From NCBI GenBank assembly GCA_045129695.1, contig JBGVJZ010000025.1, positions 39,475-103,474 of the forward strand: a stretch of 64,000 bases of DNA. The letters are read 5' to 3'. Below, piece by piece: positions 1 through 9,700 of the stretch. The notes under the pieces were generated by a model that worked only from the letters and a program-made list of their open reading frames with translations, was not told the DNA's origin and made no database searches. Position 1 is the stretch's first letter; every line of letters begins with the position of its first letter. The DNA is from Eshraghiella sp045129695. GTDB taxonomy: Bacteria; Bacillota; Clostridia; Lachnospirales; Lachnospiraceae. The position numbers were made by a program, and so were the translations under genes.

Positions 1-53
1 CGCATATTATAGATTCTATCCTTTTATTGCAATCTTCATTGCATAACCACAGC

Positions 54-905
54 CTAAATCTCGTTACATACATATAATTGAGAACGACCCAAAAAATTTA
101 ATTTATATTCGTCACACAATCCTTTTATTAACTCAACATACCAATCTTCTGCAAAAGGATTTACTTTGACTCCAACTATATACTTAGGCAAGTCAATTTC
201 TTCTACATAGAAATTATTTGAAATGTTTTTTTCATTGATATGTCCCAAGTATTTACCAAGTCGCTCTTCTATTTCCTTTAGTCGCTCTTCATCCGACATA
301 TCCTGCATTGTTTCAAAAATATGCCAATTTGCTCCCATAATATTTAACCCTAACACTTCGTTCCATCTTTTATCATCTATTAAGATTCTTTTTTCAGCCT
401 CGTGTCTAAATGCCTTCCTTTTATGTAGAAAAGGCTCATAAATACTTAAACTCTTTTTTAATTGTTCTACCTGCATATGCATGAGATTATCCTGAGGTTC
501 TACATCATACTTAATACTTTTTATTACATAATTGATATCCTCTTTCGCGTTAAGCAATTTTTTCAAGCGAACATCTGTTGTCTTTATCTGAATAGAATGT
601 TTATTGTATGAGTAAACCCGCCACATAGCATCACTTTCGTCCATTGTTGACCAACTCTGCCCGTACACAAACCATTTGGCATGCTCTAATTTTAATATAT
701 TGTCTATTGTTGCCTTATAATTTCTCGGACATACGTTATAATAAATGTCACGAATTAAATTTTTCCTTTCTCCTTCATTGTACAATTTTGAATACAAATA
801 ACCTTCAAATGTATCTTCCCAAGTATCCGGACGCACATATCTCTCACGCCTATTATATAAAATGTCAACAAAAGCCTCTAAGCAAATTATTCGATAAAGA
901 TTCAT
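54..905 (-). CDS. DUF2971-family protein
   Basis: A 283-residue protein of unknown function. The N-terminus (LYRI near residue 3, DTWEDTFEGY around residue 27), a central QSWSTMDESDAMWRVYS block and a late GVKVNPFAEDWY segment match the general pattern of DUF2971 proteins, which are often found in accessory and defence-rich regions. There is no signal peptide or membrane segment, so it is probably cytoplasmic. The start has a GAAGGG ribosome site about 8 bases upstream; an overlapping ATG one frame off was not chosen. It is one of two accessory genes beyond the tuf terminator. The family assignment is by pattern and no biochemical role is claimed. Confidence 0.7.
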   Translation of the reverse strand: MNLYRIICLEAFVDILYNRRERYVRPDTWEDTFEGYLYSKLYNEGERKNLIRDIYYNVCPRNYKATIDNILKLEHAKWFVYGQSWSTMDESDAMWRVYSYNKHSIQIKTTDVRLKKLLNAKEDINYVIKSIKYDVEPQDNLMHMQVEQLKKSLSIYEPFLHKRKAFRHEAEKRILIDDKRWNEVLGLNIMGANWHIFETMQDMSDEERLKEIEERLGKYLGHINEKNISNNFYVEEIDLPKYIVGVKVNPFAEDWYVELIKGLCDEYKLNFLGRSQLYVCNEI

Positions 906-992
906 ACATTTTTCCCTTCATTATAAAACGCATCGCTATTAACTCATAAACCTACGCATCATCTTCGTATAAAGAAATAATGTTATACGTTT

Positions 993-1859
993 TTATACCT
1001 CACCAACCACATATTGTGAAATATCAATTTCACGCAATACTGGCTTTGAAAGAAGCATTGTCATTTTACCGTCTGGATTCTTGAAAATAACAATGTGATA
1101 ATGCGACGTTTCACCTGTTTCACTATCTACAGAAGTATTTAACATACTTAGATTCTGTTCGATAAATTCTCTTGGGAATCTGACAACCGAAAGAGTTTTA
1201 CTTCTACACCCTAAAATCATATACTGTTCGTCACAAGTTGCAATATCTTCAAATCGTTTATCACGATATCCAAACCAATACTTTTCTTTATCCCCTTGTG
1301 GATACATTTTCGATGATATTAATGTATAGCCTTTTTTATTATAATCTGTCTTGAACGTCCGTCTCTTTCTAATACAGTTTATTGGCTGTTCGTCAATAGC
1401 CATTTCAACACACATATCAAGAGCTGTCATTTCATCTACAACACTGTCATCTATTTTCTGAGTTACACTAACTTCAGGATACGGATAAATAACACATATT
1501 TTTTCGATTAATTCCTTGGTTCTGGCATCAATTCTTTCCATATCCCATTTATCAATTTCCATCAGTTCCAAGTTCAACTTTAAATGGGCAGTTTCCTTTA
1601 ATACCTCATTCTTATAATCCCACATAAGATTTCCCATCTTACTATTGTCCTTTTTTGCCGCAAGCGTAAGATTACCAAAGAAGAGTATTTTGAATGGAAG
1701 ATTAACTGACCGCACAGTGAAGATTAAAAGATAATACATATAATGTCCGTACCACAGATACACCGGATAATTGTTTGTTTTTTTGACGTGTATCAAATTT
1801 GTATCACGAGCCCATTTTGAGAGAAATCTCGAAGTGGGCTTTTCTTTGTGTTCGACCAT
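993..1859 (-). CDS. Probable 5'-truncated GmrSD-like (DUF262/DUF1524) remnant
   Basis: A 288-residue open frame. Residues about 60-125 (FFGNLTLAAKKDNSKMGN, then KLNLEL, W105 and an R-T-K-E-L run) look like the end of the DUF1524 HNH domain in GmrSD-type modification-dependent restriction proteins. The family normally has a ParB-like DUF262 domain and the HNH catalytic histidines before this point; both are absent. Residues 1-55 match nothing I recognise and may be chance coding. The C-terminal 130 residues form a separate unrecognised domain. The ATG lies only about 12 bases beyond a terminator-like hairpin and has a poor ribosome site. I infer a decayed defence gene; the alternative is a small stand-alone protein. 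Confidence 0.5.
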   Translation of the reverse strand: MVEHKEKPTSRFLSKWARDTNLIHVKKTNNYPVYLWYGHYMYYLLIFTVRSVNLPFKILFFGNLTLAAKKDNSKMGNLMWDYKNEVLKETAHLKLNLELMEIDKWDMERIDARTKELIEKICVIYPYPEVSVTQKIDDSVVDEMTALDMCVEMAIDEQPINCIRKRRTFKTDYNKKGYTLISSKMYPQGDKEKYWFGYRDKRFEDIATCDEQYMILGCRSKTLSVVRFPREFIEQNLSMLNTSVDSETGETSHYHIVIFKNPDGKMTMLLSKPVLREIDISQYVVGEV

Positions 1860-1870
1860 CTTCCATTAAT

Positions 1871-1908
1871 AAAAGAAAACCGCAACTCCTCATAAAATGA
1901 GGAATTGC
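1871..1908 (-). terminator. Rho-independent terminator
   Basis: A 12-bp stem (1882-1893 with 1897-1908, one G-U type mismatch) with a 3-base loop is followed on the minus strand by a T-rich run. It lies between the tuf terminator and the truncated DUF1524 gene, so it may be a second stop for the tuf transcript or a leftover of a lost gene. Confidence 0.6.
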
Positions 1909-1990
1909 AGCTTGTATTTAAGTTTACACACCTCGAAGATTACACCTCGATTCTGCTTCGCTTCATCTCGGTCGCGACAGTCGTCGCTTA

Positions 1991-2052
1991 AAAATAAGCA
2001 CAACAAAGCCCGGATACAAGTAAACTTGCACCGGGCTTATTATGCTTATTTT
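1991..2052 (-). terminator. Terminator of the rpsL-rpsG-fusA-tuf operon
   Basis: A long inverted repeat sits just past the tuf stop. The inner stem is AAGCCCGG (2006-2013) with CCGGGCTT (2031-2038). The outer stem is AAAATAAGCA (1991-2000) with TGCTTATTTT (2043-2052). The structure is near-symmetrical and could work in both directions. Confidence 0.8.
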
Positions 2053-2079
2053 ATAATCTTCTCGTTGTTAACGCACAGA

Positions 2080-3267
2080 TTACTCGATAACAGTTGCAAC
2101 TCTTCCTGAACCTACTGTTCTACCACCTTCACGGATAGCGAAAGTAAGACCCTGCTCCATAGCGATTGGGTGGATGAGCTCGATTGTCATCTCTACGTTA
2201 TCACCAGGCATGCACATTTCTGTACCAGCTGGAAGCTCACAAACACCTGTAACGTCAGTTGTTCTGAAGTAGAACTGTGGACGATAGTTATTGAAGAATG
2301 GAGTATGACGTCCACCTTCGTCTTTTGTTAAAACGTAAACCTGTGCTGTAAATTTCTTATGGCATGTTACAGTACCTGGTTTAGCGATAACCTGACCACG
2401 AACGATCTGATCTCTGTTGATACCACGAAGAAGAGCTCCGATGTTATCACCAGCCATAGCTTCATCAAGCTGTTTTCTGAACATCTCAATACCGGTAACA
2501 ACTGTCTTCTGTGTCTCTTCCTTAACACCAAGGATTTCAAGTTCGTCGTTAAGGTGAAGTGTTCCTCTCTCTACCCTACCTGTAGCAACAGTACCACGAC
2601 CTGTGATTGTGAATTCGTCCTCTACCGGCATAAGGAATGGCTTATCTGTCTCTCTCTCTGGATCCGGAATGTAGCTGTCAATAGTATCGAATAACTCAAG
2701 AATCTTGTCGCCCCATTCGCTGTTAGGATCTTCAAGAGCCTTAAGAGCAGAACCTTTGATAATTGGGCAATCTGTGAAACCATACTCTTCAAGCTGCTCT
2801 GTAACTTCCATCTCAACTAATTCGATAAGTTCTTCGTCATCAACCATATCACACTTGTTAAGGAATACAACGATATAAGGTACACCTACCTGACGAGCAA
2901 GAAGGATGTGCTCTTTTGTCTGAGCCATAACACCGTCAGTAGCAGCAACTACAAGGATAGCGCCGTCCATCTGAGCAGCTCCTGTAATCATGTTCTTAAC
3001 GTAGTCAGCATGGCCTGGGCAGTCAACGTGAGCATAATGTCTGTTTTTTGACTCATACTCAACGTGTGCTGTAGAGATAGTGATTCCTCTTTCTCTCTCT
3101 TCCGGAGCCTTATCAATATTTTCGAATGCTACAGCTTCACCTGTACCAAGTCTAGCATTAAGAGTCTTAGTAATAGCAGCTGTTAATGTTGTTTTACCAT
3201 GATCAACGTGTCCGATTGTACCAATGTTACAATGTGGTTTGTTTCTTTCAAATTTAGCTTTAGCCAT
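2080..3267 (-). CDS. tuf: Elongation factor Tu
   Basis: EF-Tu (395 aa) is the GTPase that brings aminoacyl-tRNA to the ribosome. G1 GHVDHGKTT, switch I with RGITI, DCPGHADY and the NKCD guanine-specificity motif are all present. The C-terminal barrels end in the usual GGRTVGSGRV stretch. The length is normal. The ATG follows a strong AGGAGG site. It is the last gene of the str operon, 89 bases after fusA, and is followed by a strong terminator. Confidence 0.98.
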   Translation of the reverse strand: MAKAKFERNKPHCNIGTIGHVDHGKTTLTAAITKTLNARLGTGEAVAFENIDKAPEERERGITISTAHVEYESKNRHYAHVDCPGHADYVKNMITGAAQMDGAILVVAATDGVMAQTKEHILLARQVGVPYIVVFLNKCDMVDDEELIELVEMEVTEQLEEYGFTDCPIIKGSALKALEDPNSEWGDKILELFDTIDSYIPDPERETDKPFLMPVEDEFTITGRGTVATGRVERGTLHLNDELEILGVKEETQKTVVTGIEMFRKQLDEAMAGDNIGALLRGINRDQIVRGQVIAKPGTVTCHKKFTAQVYVLTKDEGGRHTPFFNNYRPQFYFRTTDVTGVCELPAGTEMCMPGDNVEMTIELIHPIAMEQGLTFAIREGGRTVGSGRVATVIE

Positions 3268-3356
3268 TTTTTATAAATCCTCCTTTTAATAACCCTTATT
3301 GGGTAATTTTATTCAGCTTAGATAATTATATTTCATATATGAAATAATTTCAATAA

Positions 3357-5474
3357 TTATTTTGCTTTACTTGCAATAACTTTATCCTGAACGTTCTTTG
3401 GAACCTGTTCATACTTCTCAAAGAACATTGAGTAGTTACCACGTCCCTGAGTCTTAGAACGAAGGTCTGTTGAGTATCCAAACATCTCTGCGAGTGGAAC
3501 ATAAGCCTTAACCATCTTACCACCACCGATATCTTCCATACCTTCGATACGACCTCTACGAGCGTTAACGTCACCGATTACATCACCCATGTATTCTTCA
3601 GGCATTGTAATCTCTACCTTCATGATTGGCTCGAGAAGAACAGGTTTTGCCTTCTGCATAGCCTCTTTGAATGCAAGAGATCCGGCAATATGGAATGCCA
3701 TTTCTGAAGAGTCTACTTCATGGTATGAACCATCGTAAACGTTTGCGTGTACACCAAGTGCAGGGAATCCAGCAAGAATACCAGCCTTAGTTGCTTCCTC
3801 AATACCCTCACCAACTGCAGGGATATATTCCTTAGGGATAGCACCACCAACTACAGTTGATTCAAATTTGAATACCTCTTCACCATTAGGATCCATTGGC
3901 TCAAATTTAACTTTACAGTGTCCGTACTGACCACGACCACCTGACTGTTTAGCATATTTGCTGTCAACGTCAACAGACTGTGTAATAGTCTCTTTGTATG
4001 CTACCTGAGGTGCACCAACGTTAGCCTCTACCTTGAACTCACGAAGAAGTCTGTCTACGATAATCTCAAGGTGAAGCTCACCCATTCCTGCGATAATTGT
4101 CTGACCTGTTTCCTGATCAGTATGAGCTTTGAAAGTTGGATCTTCTTCAGCAAGCTTTGCTAAAGCTTCACCCATCTTACCCTGAGCGTCCTTTGTCTTA
4201 GGCTCAATGGCAAGCTCGATAACAGGCTCTGGGAATTCCATTGACTCAAGGATAACAGGGTGCTGCTCGTCACAGATTGTATCACCTGTACCGGTAACCT
4301 TAAATCCTACTGCGGCAGCGATATCGCCTGAGTAAACTTTGTCAATTTCAGTTCTTGCGTTAGCGTGCATCTGAACGATACGTCCGATACGCTCTTTCTT
4401 GTCCTTTGTTGCATTATATACATAAGAGCCTGAATTACAAACTCCTGAGTATACTCTGAAGAATGCTAACTTACCAACGAATGGGTCAGTCATTATCTTG
4501 AAAGCAAGTGCTGAGAATGGCTCATCGTCAGATTAATGTCTGACGATTTCGTTACCTTCCATATCAACACCCTTGATAGCAGGGATGTCAAGTGGAGAAG
4601 GCATGAACTCGATAACGGCATCCAATAACTTCTGAACACCTTTGTTTCTGTAAGCTGTACCACAGCATACAGGAACTGCTGTACATTCACATGTTCCTTT
4701 TCTCAATGCTTTCTTTAATTCTTCATTAGAAGGCTCTTCACCTTCAAGATACATCATCATTAAATCATCATCTAACTCGCAGATTTTCTCTACTAATTCT
4801 GTATGATAAAGTTCTGCATCTTCTTTCATATCTTCCGGAATATCAACGATTGAAATATCATCGCCTTTATCATCATTGTAGATATAGGCTTTCATCTCAA
4901 ATAAGTCAATGATTCCCTTAAATTCATCTTCCTTACCGATTGGTAACTGGATACAGATAGCGTTCTTTCCAAGTCTGTTTTTAATCTGGTCAACTGCACC
5001 ATAGAAGTTTGCACCTAAAATGTCCATCTTATTGATGAAAGCCATACGTGGTACATTATAAGTGTCAGCCTGTCGCCATACGTTCTCAGACTGTGGTTCA
5101 ACACCACCCTTAGCACAGAATACACCAACCGCACCATCAAGTACTCGAAGTGAACGCTCAACTTCTACAGTGAAGTCTACGTGACCAGGAGTATCAATGA
5201 TGTTGATACGATGCTCTAATGCTCCTGCTTTTGGCTTGCAATTTTCCTGCAATGTCCAATGACAGGTTGTCGCTGCGGAAGTAATTGTGATACCTCTTTC
5301 CTGCTCCTGAGCCATCCAGTCCATGGTAGCAGTTCCGTCATGAGTATCACCAATCTTATAATTAACACCGGTATAGTAAAGAATACGCTCTGTTGTGGTA
5401 GTCTTACCCGCATCAATATGAGCCATAATACCGATATTTCTGGTTCTCTCTAATGGATATTCTCTTCCAGCCAA
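3357..5474 (-). pseudogene. fusA: Elongation factor G, interrupted by one in-frame TAA
   Basis: EF-G drives ribosomal translocation. The frame from the TTG start at 5474 (GGAGG 8 bases upstream) to 3357 has 705 amino-acid positions, the normal family length. One codon, 4533-4535, is TAA. It falls after GNEIVRH and before SDDEPFSALAFKIM, where other EF-Gs have Ser or Ala, so one base change (for example TCA to TAA) would restore the protein. There is no frameshift: both halves are in the same phase and every domain is intact (AHIDAGKTT at 18-26, DTPGHVDF, NKMD, then domains II-V). The break is at the G-domain/domain II linker. The downstream ATG at 4493 has no ribosome site. EF-G is normally essential, so a sequencing error, suppression or a second copy must be considered before calling it dead. 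Confidence 0.9.
4524..4547 (-). other. Perfect hairpin with the fusA stop codon in its loop
   Basis: On the minus strand the arms ATCGTCAGA and TCTGACGAT (9 bp, no mismatch) enclose the loop CATTAA, whose last three bases are the in-frame TAA of fusA. The arms encode I-V-R and S-D-D, which are conserved residues, so the palindrome could be a by-product of codon choice. Confidence 0.85.
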
Positions 5475-5504
5475 GGTTTTTTCCTCCTATATTAAAATAA
5501 GATA

Positions 5505-5975
5505 TTAGAATCTGTAATGTGCGAAAGCCTTGTTTGCTTCTGCCATCTTGTGCATATCTTCTTTTCTCTTTACGGCTGCACCAGTGTTGTTGGCTGCATC
5601 CATAATCTCGTTAGCGAGTCTGTCTTCCATAGTCTTCTCGCCTCTGGTACGTGAGAAATTTGTTAACCAACGAAGTCCGAGAGCCTGTCTTCTGTCTGCT
5701 CTAACTTCAATTGGCACCTGGTAAGTAGCACCACCGATACGTCTTGCCTTTACTTCAAGAACAGGCATAACGTTATTCATAGCTTCCTCGAATACTTCGA
5801 GAGCTGGCTTACCGGTCTTCTCTTCTACCTTATTAAATGCTCCGTATACAATTTTCTGAGCTGTACTCTTCTTACCGTCTAACATAATGTTATTAACAAG
5901 CTTAGTAACAACCTTGCTATTGTACATTGGATCTGCTAATACATCTCTATGCTGAGTATGTCCTTTACGTGGCAC
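5505..5975 (-). CDS. rpsG: 30S ribosomal protein S7
   Basis: A 156-residue S7, the primary binder of the 3' major domain of 16S rRNA. It opens PRKGHTQHRD and contains ARRIGGATYQVPIEVR and the RWLTNFSRTRGEKTM stretch typical of the family. The start is GTG (5973-5975) with AAGGAGGG 7 bases upstream. It is the second gene of the str operon, between rpsL (134-base gap) and fusA (30-base gap). Confidence 0.98.
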   Translation of the reverse strand: MPRKGHTQHRDVLADPMYNSKVVTKLVNNIMLDGKKSTAQKIVYGAFNKVEEKTGKPALEVFEEAMNNVMPVLEVKARRIGGATYQVPIEVRADRRQALGLRWLTNFSRTRGEKTMEDRLANEIMDAANNTGAAVKRKEDMHKMAEANKAFAHYRF

Positions 5976-6109
5976 GGTTCTTCCCTCCTTAATAAAATTA
6001 ATTCATCGGTACTCACATAATTTTAATGTGTTCGCGCTCGGTATATTTTAACCCTGCAACCTACAGGAAAAATAATTATCTCCGGCACTAAACGACTAAA
6101 AAGTGAATA

Positions 6110-6529
6110 TTATTTTGCGTCTTTTGGTCTCTTGGCACCGTATTTTGAACGCGCCTGTCTTCTCTTAGCAACACCTGCTGTATCGAGTGTACCTCTAACA
6201 ATATGGTATCTTGTTCCTGGTAAGTCTTTTACTCTACCACCTCTGATAAGTACAACACTATGTTCCTGAAGATTGTGTCCTTCACCCGGAATGTAGCTTG
6301 TTACTTCGATACCGTTAGAAAGACGAACTCTGGCAATCTTTCTAAGAGCTGAGTTAGGTTTCTTAGGTGTCTTAGTCTTAACAGCTGTACATACACCTCT
6401 CTTCTGTGGAGAAGCAGTATCTGTAGCTTTCTTCTGAAGAGAATTGTATCCCTTTAAAAGTGCTGGTGCTGTAGACTTCTTAACAGTTGTCTGTCTACCC
6501 TTTCTTACTAACTGGTTAAATGTAGGCAT
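6110..6529 (-). CDS. rpsL: 30S ribosomal protein S12
   Basis: S12 (139 aa) lines the decoding centre. TPKKPNSALRK and GRVKDLPG carry the wild-type lysines whose mutation gives streptomycin resistance in other bacteria, so no resistance allele is seen. The C-terminus KRRQARSKYGAKRP is typical. The ATG follows AGGAGGTGA. It is the first gene of the str operon, with a consensus promoter about 110 bases upstream. Confidence 0.98.
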   Translation of the reverse strand: MPTFNQLVRKGRQTTVKKSTAPALLKGYNSLQKKATDTASPQKRGVCTAVKTKTPKKPNSALRKIARVRLSNGIEVTSYIPGEGHNLQEHSVVLIRGGRVKDLPGTRYHIVRGTLDTAGVAKRRQARSKYGAKRPKDAK

Positions 6530-6637
6530 TCTTTTTCACCTCCTGATAAATATTTTCCTTGGTTGCGAATCTGAAAATTTCAAATTCTTTACAATTACGC
6601 ACAAAAATAAGCCATGCTTCTAATGCACGCAGATTGT

Positions 6638-6666
6638 ATTATATATTCAAATTCAAGGGATGTCAA
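6638..6666 (-). promoter_or_regulatory. Sigma-A promoter of the str operon
   Basis: Minus-strand TTGACA (6661-6666) and TATAAT (6638-6643) are separated by exactly 17 bases. This is a full consensus promoter directly downstream of the rpoC terminator, so rpsL-tuf can be transcribed independently of rpoBC. Confidence 0.85.
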
Positions 6667-6683
6667 TAATTTTTCTTTATTAA

Positions 6684-6714
6684 ATTTAAAAAAGGCTCCG
6701 TTTTGGAGCCTTTT
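6684..6714 (-). terminator. Terminator after rpoC
   Basis: A perfect 10-bp stem (6690-6699 with 6705-6714) has a 5-base loop and a T run on the minus strand, 10 bases past the rpoC stop. Confidence 0.9.
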
Positions 6715-6724
6715 CCAAATCACT

Positions 6725-9700
6725 TTATTCTTCTACGGTATCAACTGTCTCTTCGAAATCTTCTGTATCTTCTACATAATCCAAGCTTTCATCAAAATTC
6801 TCAGGAATAAGATCATCTTCTTCAACCGCAATCTCTTCCAACATCGCGTTCTCAGAATCGAGTCTTACTGAACGATATCTCTTCATACCTGTTCCGGCAG
6901 GAATAAGTTTACCAATCAGTACATTTTCCTTAAGACCAATGAGCGGATCAACCTTACCATTAATAGCAGCTTCTGTAAGAACCTTTGTTGTCTCCTGGAA
7001 TGATGCTGCTGAAAGGAATGAATTGGTAGCAAGAGCGGCCTTGGTAATACCGAGCATTATCTGTGTTCCCTCTGCCGGCTGTAAGCCCTGCTCAATAAGC
7101 TTTTCATTAGTTTCATTAAAATCAAGTACATCCATTGTAATTCCTGAAAGATATTCAGAATCTCCCGGATTGTCAATACGAATCTTCTTAAGCATCTGAC
7201 GTACTATTACTTCAATATGCTTATCATTGATGTCTACACCCTGAAGTCTGTATACTCTCTGAACTTCACGTAACATGTAGTCCTGAGTAGCACGAACACC
7301 CTTTATCTTAAGAATGTCATGTGGATTAACACTACCTTCGGTAAGCTCATCACCCGCTTCAAGTACTGCACCATCCATTACTTTAATTCTTGAGCCATAA
7401 GGAATAAGATAATTCTTAGAATTACCCTCTTCGTCTGTAATAACAACTTCACGTTTCTTCTTAGTGTCAACAATCTTAGCAGTTCCACCGAACTCAGCTA
7501 TAATTGCAAGTCCCTTTGGTTTTCTTGCCTCGAAAAGCTCTTCTACTCTAGGAAGACCCTGTGTAATATCGTCACCGGCTACACCACCCGCATGGAATGT
7601 TCTCATGGTAAGCTGTGTACCAGGCTCACCGATTGACTGTGCCGCGATAATACCAACTGCTTCACCAACCTGTACCTGCTGTCCTGTTGCCATGTTAGCA
7701 CCATAACATTTTGCACATACGCCAAGGTGGCATCTACATGTAAGAACTGTTCTAATCTTAACCTTTTCAAGTCCCAGTTTACTGATAATCTCTGCACGCT
7801 TCGGTGTAATCATATGATTCTTCTTAATAAGAACCTCTCCGGTCTCAGGGTCAAGAATGCTTTCTGCAAGGTAACGTCCTGTAACACGATCTGTAAGTCC
7901 TTCAATTACTTCCTTACCATCCATAAAAGCTTCAACTTCCATACCCGGAATTTCTCTGCCTTCTGAACAATCCATTTCACGGATAATCAACTCCTGTGAA
8001 ACGTCTACGAGACGTCTTGTAAGGTATCCTGAATCGGCTGTTCTAAGAGCAGTATCTGAAAGACCCTTTCTGGCACCGTGAGCAGAGATGAAATACTCAA
8101 GTACGTCAAGACCTTCACGGAAGTTGGATTTGATTGGGAGCTCAATGGTACGTCCAGATGTATCCGCCATCAAACCACGCATACCTGCGAGCTGTTTAAT
8201 CTGCTGGTTAGAACCACGGGCACCTGAGTCAGCCATCATAAAGATGTTATTATACTTATCAAGTCCGGAAATAAGTGCATCTGTAAGCTCCTTATCTGTC
8301 TTAAACCATGTATCAACTACTTCTTTGTACCGCTCTTCTTCTGTGATAAATCCACGTCTGAAATTCTTGGTAATCTTCTCAACAGTTGCTTCTGCATCAA
8401 GAATCATCTGTTTCTTCTGTGCAGGCACGGTCATATCCGAAACTGATACGGTCATAGCTGCTCTTGTTGAGTACTTATAACCCATAGCCTTGATATTATC
8501 AAGCACCTCAGCTGTTCTTGTTGCACCATGTGTATTAATAACTTTTTCAAGTATTTTCTTTAAGCCTTTTTTACCAACATGGAAATCAATTTCATAATCC
8601 AGAAGATTCTCAGGGTTGGTTCTGTTAACAAATCCTAAATCCTGTGGAATAATTTCATTAAAAATAAGTCTTCCCAATGTTGTCTTAACATTCTTGGAAA
8701 TAACACCTTTATCAGTTTTCATCTCTCTATGAACGAAAATCGCCTGATGAAGCGAAATCTGTTTATTCTCATAAGCAAGAAGTGCCTGATTCATGTTTGA
8801 GAAGTAATGTCCGAGCAAATCTCTTGGAGTAGCAATCACTCTGCGGTTTCTGTCTGCAATATCCTCAAAATGAATTTCGTCATCCATTCCAAGTTTTCCT
8901 TCGGTAACTTCTTTTTTAATTACTTCCAAATCCGTAAAAATTGTATCTGATACCGGCACTGCATCCGGATCCTTACTGTGGTCCGCAAGTTTCTCCATTG
9001 TAAGGTAGTAAATACCAAGTACCATATCCTGTGAAGGTACCGCAACCGGACCACCATCGGATGGTTTTAACAGGTTGTTAGGTGACAGTAACAGGAAACG
9101 GCATTCTGCCTGTGCTTCAACTGACAACGGAAGATGCACAGCCATCTGGTCACCGTCGAAATCGGCGTTAAATGCTGTACATACCAATGGATGAAGCTTA
9201 ATGGCCTTACCTTCAACAAGGATTGGTTCAAATGCCTGAATACCAAGTCTGTGGAGTGTAGGAGCACGGTTAAGCATAACCGGGTGTGCCTTGATTACAT
9301 CCTCTAACACATCCCAAACCTCTGTCTCAAGTCTTTCTACCATTTTCTTGGCACTCTTAATATTATGTGCTGTTCCATTAGCAACAAGTTCCTTCATAAC
9401 GAAAGGCTTGAATAACTCAATTGCCATCTCTTTTGGAAGACCACACTGGTAAATCTTTAATTCAGGTCCTACTACGATAACTGAACGTCCTGAATAGTCA
9501 ACACGCTTACCAAGCAGGTTCTGACGAAAACGTCCCTGTTTACCTTTGAGCATATCAGAAAGTGACTTAAGTGCTCTGTTACCAGGTCCGGTTACAGGAC
9601 GTCCTCTTCTGCCGTTATCAATAAGCGCATCAACTGCTTCCTGAAGCATTCTCTTCTCATTACGAACAATAATCTCAGGAGCACCTAATTCCATAAGCCT

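Noticed and set aside
4493..4690. fusA split read as a frameshift or as two separate genes
   Set aside because: Both halves are in the same phase with no missing residues except the stop codon, and the downstream ATG has no ribosome site. It is a single nonsense codon.
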